The notes: generated from the letters alone by a model not told the origin. A stretch of 64,000 nt of DNA from Gymnorhina tibicen (GCA_013399875.1 VXAZ01000591.1:203903-267902); one strand, 5' to 3'. Positions 1-11,703 are shown, numbered from the stretch's first letter. Translations and numbers: made by a program.

Positions 1-1480
1 AATTAATCCACGTGTCTCCAGCTCCTAATTCCTTGTCCTGGAGCTGTTGTTGTTCATTTTCCTGAAGCTTCTGCTCTTTCCCAGCATTTATGGCCCAGTG
101 CAGGAGAGGCAGGGCTCTGTCTCCAGCTGGGAGAACACCCAGTGTTATTTGCATATATGCAAATTGAGGGACTTAGCAGAATTTTGGGAATGGGAGAAGG
201 TTTTTGGGGGTGGAAAACCCTGTGTCAGTGGGGGAAAAAAAGGCTGGGAGCTCCTTTGCTCCACATCTTCTCTCCGTTTGGAAGCCAATCCATATAAAAA
301 TGCCATAACCGTTTCCCCCCAAAAAAAAAAAGAGGTGGAATTGTGGTGCTTGTGCTGGTTGTTTTTCCCTGAACGTGGCATTTATTTTCCCATTTTATTG
401 CCTTGCAGATGGAGAAAGTCTCTTCACACTGAGCATTCACTCCGCTTCGAACCACGGCCTTTGTGCCTTCCCAGGCGGAGCTGCATGAAATTCCTTGGTC
501 AAATATTCCCAGAAAATGCAAAATCAGCTCCGTCACCACGATTTCTCTACTTACACAAGTAATTTTTGGAGGCTGAAAGGCAGCCTGTGAAATTCACTGC
601 AGCGTTTCCGAATTCCATGATTCGGATATTTGGGTTTAATCCTGAAATGCCACTGAGGAGTTGTGCTGGAGCTGCTTCATTTTGTCAGGTAAAAAATTTA
701 ATTTAACAGTGAAAATGGAGGAGGGAGTGAATTTGAAAGGGTTTTTCCCTCCCATTTTTTGAGACCAGCAGGAAAATGAGAGCCCAGCCCTTCCCAGAGC
801 TCCAGCCCTTCCCAGAGCTCCGTCCCAGCAGCGTCAGGGAACATAAATCCCACTCACGGCCTCATATGGGTGTTGCCCCCTCCCTGCTTCACGGTGGATA
901 TGATTTAATCCTTCCCAGGCTGAATATTCCTGGTTAAAGTGCACTCACCCTGCCTTTCTCTCTCATTCCTACTTGTTGGAAATGCATCCCTGCTCCTGCT
1001 CCAGCTCCCAGGACAAGGCTCACGGCAGCTGTGCCAGCCCTGGACCTTGGGGTATCCTAAAACAACAAAGGATTTTCCAATTAAATTTTGATTTGGAAGC
1101 TGCCAGATGAGAGCTTTGCATCGAAGTGAGAACTTAGCATTCGGGAAAAATTCCCATCCAAACGCCCCACATTTCCCTGGCTTTGTTTCTCCCACAGAAC
1201 CCCAGGCTTGTTTACTCGGATCCTTTTTGCTTTGGTGTCACGACCCTGCCCTTTTCCTTCCTCCTTCCAGCGTGCTCTGCTCGTCATTAAATCTCCGTGT
1301 GGTGACACGCAGTCATTCCCGCTCCGTGCGTTCTTCCCTCGGCTCCTCTCCTCAGGGATGTGGGATCTATCCAAGGACGGCACATCTCTTAAGTAACACT
1401 TATGATAATGCTTAAAGAGAGCCATAAACGGAATTGCTGCCGTCAGCTCCGGAATGCGCCGCTCGTTCCCGCTCCGAAGG
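1..1480. other. Unique non-coding stretch
   Basis: I see no recognisable exon, RNA gene or CR1 here. The ORFs, including one of 171 codons on the plus strand near the left end, are low-complexity reads without domain signatures. A small 18-bp unit is duplicated at 786-821. An E-box palindrome CACGTG lies at 10-15. Confidence 0.5.
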
Positions 1481-1783
1481 GGTGCTCGCACCCACAGCTT
1501 CCCAATATTCCACTGCTGGGTTGGTTTTTACATTTATCTTATGGAATTCCAGAGTTGAAAGGGACGTTCCTGCTCCATTTGGGTGCTCACACCCACAGCT
1601 TCCCAATATTCCACTGCTGGGTTGGTTTTTACATTTATCTTATGGAATTCCAGAGTTGAAAGGGACGTTCCTGCTCCATTTGGGTGCTCACACCCACAGC
1701 TTCCCAATATTCCACTGCTGGCTTGGTTTTTCCATTTATCTCTTGGAATTCCAGGGGAATTGAAAGGGACATCCAGCTCATTT
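1481..1783. repeat. 101-bp tandem repeat, about three copies
   Basis: Three successive units begin with GGTGCTC at 1481, 1582 and 1683, an exact 101-bp spacing. Each contains CACCCACAGCTTCCCAATAT and ends in a GGAATTCCAGAGTTGAAAGG-type block. The third unit is slightly altered and runs directly into a CR1 3' end. The similarity between units is high, so the expansion is probably young. Confidence 0.9.
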
Positions 1784-1880
1784 AATTCCAAGGAATTCCC
1801 TAGCAGGGACACCTTCCATTATCCCAGGTTGCTCCAAGCCCCATCCAGCCTGGCCTCGGACAATTCCAGGGATGCGGATG
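1757..1880 (-). mobile_element. CR1 LINE fragment (3' end)
   Basis: An antisense CR1 tail: TTGAAAGGGAC, then AGGGACACCTTCCATTATCC, CAGGTTGCTCCAAGCCCCAT and CCAGCCTGGCCTCGGACAAT in CR1 order. It is 5'-truncated to about 120 bp, and its 3' terminus coincides with the last unit of the adjacent 101-bp tandem repeat. Confidence 0.8.
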
Positions 1881-2590
1881 GGATGTGCAAGGTGGGTTTT
1901 TTTCCCTCTAAATCTTGGATTGGGCATGGAAGGAGGCAGCCTGTGAAAGATTAATGGAGCTATTGATCCCAGCAGTGCTGTAACAACTCGGCATTGCTCA
2001 GACATCTGAGGGCTGCCAGCATTCCCGGAGATAAAAGCCGGAGCGGGAGCGTGCGTCTGTCTCCGTGACATCGTTCCTCGTGGGGTTTGTTTTAATCCCT
2101 TTTTATTTTCCCTCCCGGTTCTGCCTATGGAAAATAAAGGAACGGGAGAATAACGAGGGTCAGGTGGCAGGGTTGTTATTTAGGCTGAACCCCCTCGTCG
2201 GCTTCCAAATAATTTCCAGTGTTGTTGGGTAATCAAAGGCAGGAATAAAAACGGGAAGATCAAATAAATGGCGTGGAGCTAATGAAGCTCTATCCACGTG
2301 CCAGCAAATGTCAGGGAAAAAAAGGGCTGGACATGCAAATTCCTCTTCATCCTGCTCCCCAGGGAAAAGTTCAGACAGACTGAAGGTCATCTCAGACGTT
2401 GTGACTGAGGCATAACGTGGTGCTGGAAGAAAGAATCCCAACGGGAATCTTTCCCTTGTTTGCAGGATTCATTCCCCAAGGAAGCCTCAAATCTGAAATG
2501 AGCCTGGGCAGAAATTCCCAGTTTTGGGCTGGAAACTGGAGGGTGCCCACATCTACTGGGGGTGAGCTGGTGGGACTGGCAGCACCCCAG
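1881..2590. other. Unique non-coding stretch
   Basis: No CR1 or exon is recognised. The segment is mixed GC with several TTATTT/AATAAA-like words but no supporting transcript structure. Confidence 0.45.
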
Positions 2591-2650
2591 ATATATCAAT
2601 AAATGCGGTATTATATCAATAAATATGATATCAGATCGATAAATGTGAGG
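2591..2650. repeat. 20-bp tandem repeat, three copies
   Basis: Three units of the form ATATCAATAAAT followed by eight variable bases are spaced 20 bp apart (2591, 2611, 2631). The third unit is degenerate (AGATCGATAAATG). Short AT-rich local repeat. Confidence 0.7.
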
Positions 2651-3408
2651 GAAGGGAGAAATCCTCCTTTTTTCTGGGTATCCCAAACCAGGATCTCTGA
2701 CATCCCCACATACAACCCCGATTAATTTTATTATTTAATGGGGCACTCTCAAAAATATAAGGAGCAATTCTGCCCTGAGAGAGGGATGAATTAGCTGATC
2801 TAATTCCCTAAAATATGAGGGTTTGGAATCCAGAATCACCTCCATGTCCTAAGGCAGGAATTTCCTACCTCATCCTATCCTAGTCTGAGTTTTTCAGCCC
2901 CACTGGGGTGTTCGGTGTCCAACAGGAACTCTGGAAATGCACCTGTATACTTCAAATTTATTATTATTGTTGTAATTATTATTATTATATCTTTGATGAG
3001 CACCTTGAGCAACAAATGTATAAAACTTTTCATCCTCTCGTTTATCAAAGCTTAAAACACTCGGAGAAGCTGATGGAAAACGCCTAAGATGAGACAAAAC
3101 CGAATAAATATCACATTCAACGAGGTGTCCGCACAAACATTCGTGAATTTCTCGTTGGAAACATGGAAAATTCCACGTGTGAGAAGGAAATATGGATTGC
3201 AGAGGCATCGAAGCCTATTGAAAAAAAATATGTTGGTGACCATTAAAAGTCTGAGGGATGTGGTGAGGTCTGTGAGGATCAGCTCTCCTCCCTCCAACTC
3301 ATGCAAGGTGATTGGAAGGACTGGAAGGAATTCCAAGCTGGAACTGGGAGATGGGGGAAGCTCTTTTCTGTTTGTTTCATTTAAAAAACCCCATTTTCTC
3401 ATGGGAGA
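2651..3408. repeat. Unique stretch with ATT microsatellite
   Basis: Mostly unique AT-rich sequence. A short imperfect (ATT)n/(TTA)n microsatellite occupies about 2958-2988. No coding or RNA signal is seen. Confidence 0.5.
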
Positions 3409-3712
3409 ATCATCAAATCACGGAATCGTTAAGGCTGGGAGAGCCCTCCAAGGTTGAGTCCAACCATTCCCGGCACTGCCAAGGCCACCGCTGATCCCAG
3501 CTCCCCAAGTGCCACATCCACACTTTTAAATCAATCTTTAAGAAGGCTTTTAAATCCCTCCAGGGATGGGGATTCCACCCTGTGCCAGGGCTGGACCACC
3601 CTTTCCATGAAGGAATTTTCCCAGTATCCAGTCTAAACCTCCCTGGCACAGCTTGAGGTCGTTTCCTCCCATCCTGTCCCTTGTTCCCCGGGATCAGAGC
3701 CCAATCCCCACC
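3409..3712 (-). mobile_element. CR1 LINE fragment, about 300 bp
   Basis: Antisense CR1 beginning at its 3' terminus with AATCACGGAATCGTTAAGGC, followed by AGTCCAACCATTCCCGGCAC, a GTGCCACATCCACA block, CCCTCCAGGGATGGGGATTC and CAGTATCCAGTCTAAACCTC. It belongs to the AATCGTTAAGG-ended CR1 type, different from the GGTTTGGGTTGG-ended copies elsewhere in the window. It is 5'-truncated. Confidence 0.85.
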
Positions 3713-3743
3713 CTCCTTTTCCTGATCTGAAGGAGTCTGTTAA

Positions 3744-3801
3744 AGGTCGGACTCGATGATTTTAGAGGCCTTTTCCAACCTTAAATATTCCATCATCCTG
3801 T
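3744..3801 (+). mobile_element. CR1 3'-end remnant
   Basis: A sense-strand CR1 terminus reading GGTCGGACTCGATGATTTTA, GAGGCCTTTTCCAACCTTAA and ATATTCCATCATCC. It lies about 30 bp from the truncated 5' end of the minus-strand CR1, so the two pieces are arranged back to back. Confidence 0.75.
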
Positions 3802-4988
3802 GCTGCGTTGCTTCCCTGCGCTTCCCATCCTTCCCACCACCGCTCCTGCTGCCGGGGGACGGAGCTGCACGGCTCTCCACGGATTTAGCTCCACTGGGGA
3901 AGAACAACCAGCCGGGTCTGGGGGTTGGAAAAGCCAAACGTGTGTCCCTCAGCCCATGGAGAAGGGCTGGAGCCCCAGGGATATCCCGGGAAGGAATCCT
4001 GTTTCAGCACGGATCCCCTACCCACGTTAAGCCACCTCTTGGCTGCTCTCCAAAATGTAAACAGACTTCAGGGCTCGGCCTTGGGAAGTCATTTCAGATG
4101 TGTTAGCTCGGATGTTGGGAATTTGGGACTCCTGAAGCCCCGGGCCTTAAAAGGAACATTGTTTTCCCTCTCATTAGTCCTTTTGCTGAACTCCAGCCAC
4201 AGCCTCCCTGGATTTTCCCACCAGTATCCCTTTTTCTGGTGGGGCTGAGAAGGAAAAGCTGTTGCAAGCATTAAATATTTTCTGATGGCTCATCTGCTTA
4301 ATTGTGGCTCTGCAGGATCAGATTTCTGGGATACAGAGCAATTCCAAGCGTTTCTAATATTACAGCTCTGACTCAGAGGACACTGCCAGCTGTGGAGGTG
4401 ACTGCCTGGGGACGCGCCAGCGGAGTTTTCCAGGGAAAACCTTTCCTTCCCATGCTGCCAGCAGGTGATTTCTCCTGGTGGAGGGATGCTTATGGAACAG
4501 GGATTGTGCTGCTGAGCTGCACTTTGGGAAAAAAGCAGCACCGAGCTTTCTGCAGGAGGGGCTGGGGAGGAGTTTGGTGTCCCTGCCTGGAATGTGGCCA
4601 TGTGCTTTTCCTGCCAAATTTCGGATTCTGACATCAACATTTCTGAGGCCGAGTGCTCAGGTTGGGATCCCTCCGGATCTTTGGCCATTCCTGCTGAGCT
4701 TGGAGCAAGGACCACGCTGGCCACGAGGAGCTCTGCGCCTTGGGGAAACCCATCTCCCTTCAAACATGGCTGGGAGTGGATAAAATCTCCTCCAGCACAG
4801 AGCAAAATTCCCATTTTGGATCTTTTGGAAGAATCTCCCTCCAGCAGTGGAAATCCGGGGGTAACAACTCCATGCCAGGATCTGCAGCAGGGAACAGGAC
4901 AGGGATGCGCAGCATCACGGGAAGGATGTGGGGGGAAGTGTTCTCCAGGTGTGGTTTGCATTCCTGTTCCGTGTTTTGGGAATTCTGT
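3802..4988. other. Unique non-coding stretch
   Basis: No CR1 or recognised exon. A long minus-strand reading frame covers this area, but its open half is the low-complexity repeat to the right and the rest has no recognisable domain. Confidence 0.45.
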
Positions 4989-5517
4989 GAGGGTGGAGGG
5001 TGAAGGGTGGAGGATGAAGAACGGGAGGGTGGAAGATGAAAGACGGAGAGTGGAGAATGAAGAATGGAGGGTGGAGGACGAAGGGTGGAAGACAAAGTAT
5101 GGAGGGTGGAGAATGGAGGACTGAGGGCAAAGGGTGGAGAGTGGAGGATGAAGGATGGAGATCGGGAGATGGAGATTGGAAGATGGAGGGCAGAGGATGG
5201 GAGATGGAAGATCGAGGATGGACACTGGAGGGATGGAGGTTGAACGATGAATGGTGGAAGATAAAGGATGGAGGGTGGAGAAGAGAGGATTGAGGACAAA
5301 GGGTGGAGGGTGGAAGATGGAGGGTGGAGGATGAAGGATGGGCAGTGGAGGTTGGAAATGGAGGATGGAGGATGGGAAATGGAGGATGGAGGATGGGAAA
5401 TGGAGGGTGGAGGATGAAGGATGGAAGGTGGAAAACAAAGGATCGCGGTTGGAGGCTGGAGGGTTGAGGACAGAGGGCGGAGAGGGGAGGATGGAAGGTG
5501 GAGGACGGAAGATGGGG
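4989..5517. repeat. Heptanucleotide purine-rich minisatellite
   Basis: About 530 bp are built from degenerate 7-bp units (GGTGGAG, GATGGAG, GATGAAG, AATGGAG, GGCAAAG), roughly 75 in number. The plus strand is almost purely G/A/T with few C. Because seven is not a multiple of three, each antisense frame reads a repeating heptapeptide rich in Pro, Ser, Leu and His. This explains the three overlapping minus-strand ORFs of 246 to 382 codons. They are by-products of base composition, not genes. Confidence 0.92.
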
Positions 5518-8458
5518 AAGTGCCCGCCGGGATCTCGGGCTGGATTTTCCTGCAGTTTTCCAGAGCCATCCTAAGGTGGCGGAGTTGCTGTCTGCTGCAG
5601 GGGCGGGCTGCTCTGCGATCCAAGGGGAGGAAAGGTGTTCCAGGGAAACGATCATTTGTCTTGCAAAGCAGCCTGAGCTTTACAGGAGAGGGAAAGATCT
5701 GAGAGCAAATTAGCGAGTACTAATTACAAATGTGCCAGCGCTGGAATATTCAGGTCATTACAAATTTGTAACTCCCTTTGAGTCGCTCTGCGGCAGCAGA
5801 TGAGCAGATGGTGAGAGATCCTGGCAGCCGGTGTCCCACCCTGCAAGGGAAAAACGGGGCTGGAATTGTGCCCTGCCCTGGGCCAGGTGCCACAGCGGCC
5901 CCGGTGCCACCCCAGGGCATTCCCAGCCCCCGTGGGACACGGATGTGCCACCTCCTCCTTGGCCGTAGCAATTCCGACCGAACGTGCTGCAAAACCCATG
6001 GCATGAAAGGCTGGAGGGAAGGATCTGATGCCCCACAGCATCCGTGTGATCCAGGGGCTGGAAGCGGAGTCAGATGGGATGGTTTGGCTGGAAGCGGCAG
6101 CCGAGCTGTGTGGGGTCACTGGTACCTGTCAGGGCACTTCCGATCCCTTCCCAGCCTTCCAGGTGCCGCCAGAGCAGGAGGGATGCCTGAATCGGGGAAC
6201 GTTTTGTTTCCTTGAGGAAAAATGAGGTGGAATCACTTTAGCTGTGCTGTCGTTATCACTGGAATTTTATTTCAAATAATTGTAAATTCTATCCAGCGTA
6301 GCTGGAGCCATTCCCATTCATTCTCTGCATTTCTGTGTTTGTAACATTTAAGATAAAAATTAATCCAGTGGGAAATTATCCTTGGCACTTCCGTGGAGCT
6401 TTTGATGGACGGACATGGGAGGCGACCCGGTTTTGGAGGAGGGCAGAGCCACACACAGGATATGGAGAAGATCTTCAGCTGCTCCTCTTGGTTGATGCAC
6501 TCCATGAAAGGGAACATTGTCTGGACATGCCTGATCCACCCTTCCGAGTGGGAAGTTAAGCAGGACCAAGCTGCTCATAAGGAATATTTTACTCCATAAG
6601 GAGCAAAAATCAGGATTAGCTCTGTTTGGGTCATGATTCCTTCTCTCCACTCTCTGGGGAGCAACACGGCTGCATCCATTGCTGCTGCAGCAGCTCCAGT
6701 TGCTGCCTTCTGGAAAACCTGATCCCAATCCTTGCATCCCACCTGGAGAAATCCCGAGGAGGCAGGCACAGCTTTCCTAATGAAATGCTAAATGGGAAGA
6801 CCCTCTGGAAGCTGCACTCTGTGGAAGATGCCACCAACTGCTCCTGGGGCTGCAGCAATGCTGCCAGGACAGAGAGTCCTTGGATCTTGGGAACTGGGGA
6901 GAGCTCCAGGAGGTGGAGGGCTGGGATTCCATCCTCTCCATGGGCATATCCAACTCAGCTCGGAGCACTGGGAGGAGGAAATCGAGCGTGGCTTTGTGAG
7001 CTGTGGCACAACGGGAATTTCTCAACGCGTAACAACAGCAAGAAAAAAATGAATTAAATAATTTGGGGGCCGTGTCTTATCTGCTGTGACAATTTGCCGT
7101 GCTCAATAAGCCGTGAAATTCCTCATTTCTCAGCGGGGATGCAGTGGGCGACTGCGCTGCCTGAAAAACACCCACAGCTGCCGCTCCGAGCACGGAGAAA
7201 CCAGGGAGAGACGGGCCTGGATTCAAAGGATGGGGAGGAAAATGTGGATTTGGCCTTCAGATGGTTGCTGAGCCACTCACCTTGGCTGCTGCAGGGCCCT
7301 CCTGCATCACAAATATCTGGTCCCACGTGTAGGAGGGAGGGTGGGCAGTGATCCCTGTCCTGCTCCTCCTGAGGGTAAAAATTCCCTGAAAAAAAGGGCA
7401 CTGGACAATTGTTCATGGATTTAATTGTGGTTCCTTGCCCGCGGCAGCTTCCTGCTGCAGTAGCACTGGAAGCACGGGTTGATCCGTGGGATATCCGCGT
7501 TTCCAGGTTCTTTAGGTCCATCTCTGCTCGTGCAGAGAGCCAGAAGCACACAAATATCCTAAATCCCACTCCGTGCTGCGCCCGATCTCCCACGGACTTG
7601 GATAACCTCCCCCCCACTCCTCATTTCATCAGCGATGCCCCCTGGAGAACGCCTCCAAACCCCTCCCGCGGGGGCAGCTGAGGTGCAAACATCCAAAGGA
7701 GCGGAGCAGGAGGGATGGGGCATCCCTCAGTCCCGATCCCTCCTCATTATGCGCTCCCGGTGGCTTGGAGCAATCAGGCGTCCCTTTCCCAAGGACGCTG
7801 ACGGATTAGCCTCATCAGTCCCCCGCCGCGGCCCACGTTAATCAGGAAAAGCAGCTCCCTGATTGCCATTTCAATTGCACAAAGGATAGATTTGTCCTGG
7901 GGAGGCCCGCAACGTCTCCGCCTCGGAGGAGCTGTGCTTCCCAAGAGGCTGGAAAAGCGGGAAGGAAGCGTTTTTGCCCCGTCCCGTCGGGTTCCTGCCG
8001 GGGTTTGGAAAGGCGGCAGCTCCTTGTGGTTGCGGTGGGGGAGATTTGGCTGGGTAATATTGAACACAAACACTCGCTGCTGCAATTTGGCTTCTGATTC
8101 CAGCTCTCCAGGGCCTCCTGCTTCAGCCGTGGATGCTCTGCCTCGTTTTTCCCTCCGAGGAGGCGAGGAAAGCGGCTGTGCCCTATACCTGGGGGGATTG
8201 GGGTGTAGGGTTGCAGCTGGGTTTGGGTTTCCTCCCTCTGCCCTCCGGGGCTGAGAGTGGCCACGGAATATTCATTTCTTGGTGGCTCCACAGTCCCCTC
8301 CTGCTGCTGTTGGACATCCAAGAGCGACAATGAGACACCGACCCAAATCTGGGGGTGAATTTTAGTCTCTTATGCATCACATGCCAGGAATTCAGATTTT
8401 CTGAACAGCCGTAAGAATGACTCAAGGGTGAGGCGATAAACGTGGAATTAAATGTGGA
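5518..8458. other. Unique non-coding stretch, about 2.9 kb
   Basis: No CR1 copy, RNA gene or recognisable exon was seen. Many short ORFs on both strands reflect GC-moderate sequence poor in stops and carry no motif. CpG-containing words become more frequent around 7780-7960. This is one of the longer CR1-free stretches in the window. Confidence 0.4.
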
Positions 8459-8816
8459 GAATGGAATCATGGAATGGTTTGGGATGGAAGGGACCTTAAA
8501 GCTCATCCGTTCCCACCCCCTGCCACGGGCAGGGACACCTCCCACTATCCCAGACTGCTCCAAGCCCCGTCCAGCCTGACCTTGGGGACTTCCAGGGATC
8601 CAGGGGCAGCCACAGCTGCTCTGGGCACCCTGTGCCAGGGCCTCCCCACCCTCCCAGCCAGGAATTCCTTCCCAATATCCCATCCATCCCTGCCCTCTGG
8701 CAGTGGGAAGCCATTCCCTGTGTCCTGTCCCTCCATGCCTTGTCCCCAGTCCCTCTCCAGCTCTCCTGGAGCCCCTTTAGGCACTGGAAGGGGCTCTAAG
8801 CCCAGTGTGAGAGGTC
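8459..8816 (-). mobile_element. CR1 LINE fragment, about 360 bp
   Basis: Antisense CR1 starting with GGAATCATGGAATGGTTTGG. It continues through GGGCAGGGACACCTCCCACT, TTCCAGGGATCCAGGGGCAG, AGGAATTCCTTCCCAATATC, CTGTGTCCTGTCCCTCCATG and CTCCAGCTCTCCTGGAGCCC. It is closely similar to the copies at 44866 and 50443, marking one CR1 subfamily, and is truncated in the region GGCACTGGAAGGGGCTC. Confidence 0.93.
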
Positions 8817-9905
8817 CAGGATAATTCCTGGAGCATCCCTTGAGGAAAGGCCGCACAGAGGAGGATGAGACTTCCACAAAGTGCAGGGGTGAGCCCATCC
8901 TGAAATACCTGTGAGGTTTTACAAACCCCCTCAGAACTGCCAAGCGTCTCCCAGCAGGATTCCTGTATCCCCAAGCGCCGTGAGGATGCCAGGCGGGGGG
9001 GGGGATTTTGCTTTTCCAGGGCGTTCTCGCTGCCTTTGGAACTATTTAAAGCCTGCAAAGCTAAAAAAAACCCCTGTTACTCCCCGGCACATGGTGTGTG
9101 TGTGTGTAGCACCTCCTGCCAAGCAGGGCCGTGCGCTCCCCTCAGGCGCTGCCGGGCGAGGAATTCCACCCGAGACCCACGGATGTGTCCTTGGAAACGA
9201 CTCGTTCAGGGGACGGCTGCGCCTCCAGGAGCGCGGCGCGCTCGCCCGGCGTTAATTACTGTGCCAGGTAATGCCTCTGCCGCGGGAGCTGCTCGGCACT
9301 AATGGCTCTGGCAGCGCAGCCTTTTCCAGCTCTTTATTCCAGCTCTTTATCCAGCTCTTTATCCCAGCTCCGAGTCCTGCCCCGGGAGCTGCTTGGCGCC
9401 AGCCAAGGAGCTGCCCCGTGCCAGTTTTTCCGTGCGTAAATGGAAATAAGTTTTGGAGGTGCCTGCAAGAGGCCGATGGGGTTTTCCGAGCTCCTGCGAT
9501 CCCCCTCGTTCCCGCATTTTCTCCCTGCTTCTCCCCTTCTTCCATGAGGCCCGGAATCCTTCTGGTTTCGGTCCTTCAGGGATTTGTTGTCCCACCCTTT
9601 CTCACCAATGTTTGCTGGCTTCGTAGGGTGCTGGTCTGGTCACACACGGGCCTTGTAGCCTCCCGTCCTTCCCAGGAGATTGCATCCCGACTCCTTTCGG
9701 AGATCTCCCTTGTCATGTTCAGATGATACATTAGGACCAGACAGAACACGAGGACATTTCTTTCCAGAGAGAAAACAGCTCTCAGCAGACCATGGAGGGA
9801 TGGGAGAGGAGAGGAAAGATCTGTTTCCATGGAATTTTCTTTCTTTCGCATAAAATCTGACAGGAAGCTGCGATTGATTTTTGTTCTCTTGGATAAATAA
9901 TCATA
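8817..9905. repeat. Unique stretch with short repeats
   Basis: Contains a G10 run (8995-9004), a short (TG)n run near 9090-9106, and a 13-bp unit TTCCAGCTCTTTA repeated about 3.5 times at 9324-9371. No gene is recognised. Confidence 0.55.
9126..9290. promoter_or_regulatory. CpG-rich islet
   Basis: About 20 CpG dinucleotides fall in roughly 160 bp (for example GGCGCTGCCGGGCGAGG and GAGCGCGGCGCGCTCGCCCG), far above the surrounding density. It ends in a GTTAATTACTG homeodomain-type word. It is too short for a classical CpG island. It may be a small unmethylated regulatory element or simply GC-rich sequence. Confidence 0.3.
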
Positions 9906-10222
9906 AATCATCGAATGGTTTGGGTTGAAAGGGACCTTTAAAGGCTGTCTAATTCCAACCCCTGGATGGGTAGGGACACCTTCCACTTTCCCAGGTTGCT
10001 CCAAGCTGTGGCTTTGGAGACTTCCAGGGATCCAGGGGCAGCCACAGCTTCTCTGGGAAAACCATTCCAGCCCCTCCCCACCCTCGCTGCAAAATCTCCT
10101 TCCTTACATCCGATCTAAATCGGCCCAAATCCTTCATTTAAAAACGTTCCCCTTGTCCTGTCACAGCAGGCCCTGACACAAAGTTTGTCCCCGTTTTTCT
10201 TGCAGCTCCCCTTCCAGTACTG
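9906..10222 (-). mobile_element. CR1 LINE fragment in left inverted arm
   Basis: Antisense CR1: CATCGAATGGTTTGGGTTGA, AGGGACACCTTCCACTTTCC, CCAGGGATCCAGGGGCAGCC, CCTTCCTTACATCCGATCTA and CCCCTTGTCCTGTCACAGCA, ending at CTTCCAGTACTG. At that point CR1 homology stops abruptly and the non-CR1 core of the inverted arm begins. The right arm has the same junction. Confidence 0.88.
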
Positions 10223-10656
10223 TCTCCTTTTCCTTCTGGGATTTTTTTTCTGTGGTGATTTAGGGAATTTTGTGACAGTTTAGGGAACTTTCCACACTCG
10301 TGTAAAGAGATGTACAGCTACGCCAAGGATTGGGATGTCCACATTCCCCGGTGTGGGATTTCTGCACGTGAGGCTCTGGCCAAGAATTCCCAGGCACACA
10401 TTCCATCCTCTTTATCCCAAATTTCTCCTGCTAGAAGCAACCAACCCGTGACAACCTCTCTGTTTTCCCCAGGAACTCTGTTTAAACCTCCCCTGCGTGC
10501 CCTGCTGGCTTCAGGAAATGCTCTCCCCGCAGCTGCCAGATAAAAAGCAGAGATAAGGAATGGACTGACCCCAGCAGAGCATTTTTAGAGCAGAAAGTTA
10601 AAATATTATGGATTTTTTTCCCGGTTTTCTGGGCCAGAGCCAGGGACCCAAACCCT
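10223..10656 (+). repeat. Left arm core of inverted duplication
   Basis: These 434 bp recur in inverted orientation at 19734-20167. I read them base by base: coordinates of matching bases always sum to 30390, so there is no insertion or deletion. Only two substitutions were found (10318/20072 and 10467/19923). A 77-codon ORF at 10310-10543 is conserved in both arms only because the DNA is near-identical. I do not recognise the sequence as a known family. It may be a dispersed repeat, a solo LTR or a segmental duplication. Confidence 0.92.
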
Positions 10657-11549
10657 CCTGCATTACCTGGTGATGGATGTGCTGGAGGAGGGGATGCTGG
10701 AGATCCCAGAGCAGCTGGAATCGCTGTGGGATGGCAGAGGGAATCCAGGGAATGCGTGAAGCTGCGTTAAGTGGGGAGGCTGCAATCCCAGCACGCTGGG
10801 AATTCCTGGAGCTGAGGTGCTCCCGGGCAGATCCCACAGTGGGTGAATGAAGTGTTTGCCGAGGAAACCACAGAAAATCCGGTGAAAAGCGGAATCCCAA
10901 AAGATTGAGGGGCTCAAGAAGAAAATTCCTGGGCAAATTTCTCCAGCGTGACCTCCAGCATGGATCATGGAATATTAAAATCATGGAATATTTTGGGTTG
11001 GAAGGGACCTCTAAAGGTCACCTGGGGGACACCTCCCACCACTCCCCAATTTAAAAATAATTTTATATTTGCTGCAGATGTTTCCAAGGACATGAAATAA
11101 ATGGGGCTGCCTGCCTCTTTATTTTTATTTTTTTGGGGATTAAAATATTCTGCAGTGCCCACAGCTTTCAATAACCTGACTGCAATGAAAACAGGGATTC
11201 TAAAAGTGTGGGAATCGAGGGCCTGATGGGTTTGGATGAACACAGTTATTATTGGCCTTGGAAAACACGCTGAGGATGTGAAAAGCTCGGGATCATCACG
11301 GAGCATCGCCCTGCCCACGCATCTTCAAACCTGATTTTATTTTAGCAGGGGAATGTTCTGCCTTGGATTGACTGGATTTTTCCCAAGCTGGAGAATTGGC
11401 CATTGGATTGTAAAGGAGAAAATGGGCTGGAAAATACTGTCAGGGCTGGCGTGCATCCTGAGAGGAATTCGGGATTTCAGCCTTGTGGGAAGTTCTTTCA
11501 GTCCATATTCTGTCATTTTTCCATTTATATTTATATTTCTATTTCTGCC
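10657..11549. mobile_element. Mostly unique; contains a CR1 3'-end remnant at 10968-11045
   Basis: Unique sequence follows the left arm. A short antisense CR1 terminus at about 10968-11045 reads AATCATGGAATATTTTGGGT, TGGAAGGGACCTCTAAAGGT and GGGGGACACCTCCCACC before breaking off. The remainder, rich in AT, shows no gene. Confidence 0.65.
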
Positions 11550-11703
11550 CGGAGAAGCTGTGGCTGCCCCATCCCTGGACTTACCCAAGGCCAGGCTGGA
11601 TGGGGTTTGGAGCAACCTGGGATAATGGAAAGTGTCCCATGGCGGAGATCAGAATTAGATGAGCTTTAAGGTCCCTCCAACCCAAACCATTCCATGAGTC
11701 CAT
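11550..11703 (+). mobile_element. CR1 LINE fragment, sense
   Basis: Reads GGAGAAGCTGTGGCTGCCCC, AAGGCCAGGCTGGATGGGGT, TTGGAGCAACCTGGGATAAT, TTTAAGGTCCCTCCAACCCA and ends AACCATTCCATGAGTCCATG, the CR1 3' terminus. The fragment is 5'-truncated to about 150 bp. Confidence 0.9.

Noticed and set aside
4290..5655. Minus-strand ORFs of 382, 287 and 246 codons
   Set aside because: Their length comes from the heptanucleotide minisatellite. All three frames read the same periodic peptide, and the non-repeat parts have no domain.
10223..10656. Solo retroviral LTR
   Set aside because: I could not establish TG...CA ends, a target-site duplication or a convincing polyadenylation layout, so it is described only as an inverted arm of unknown family.
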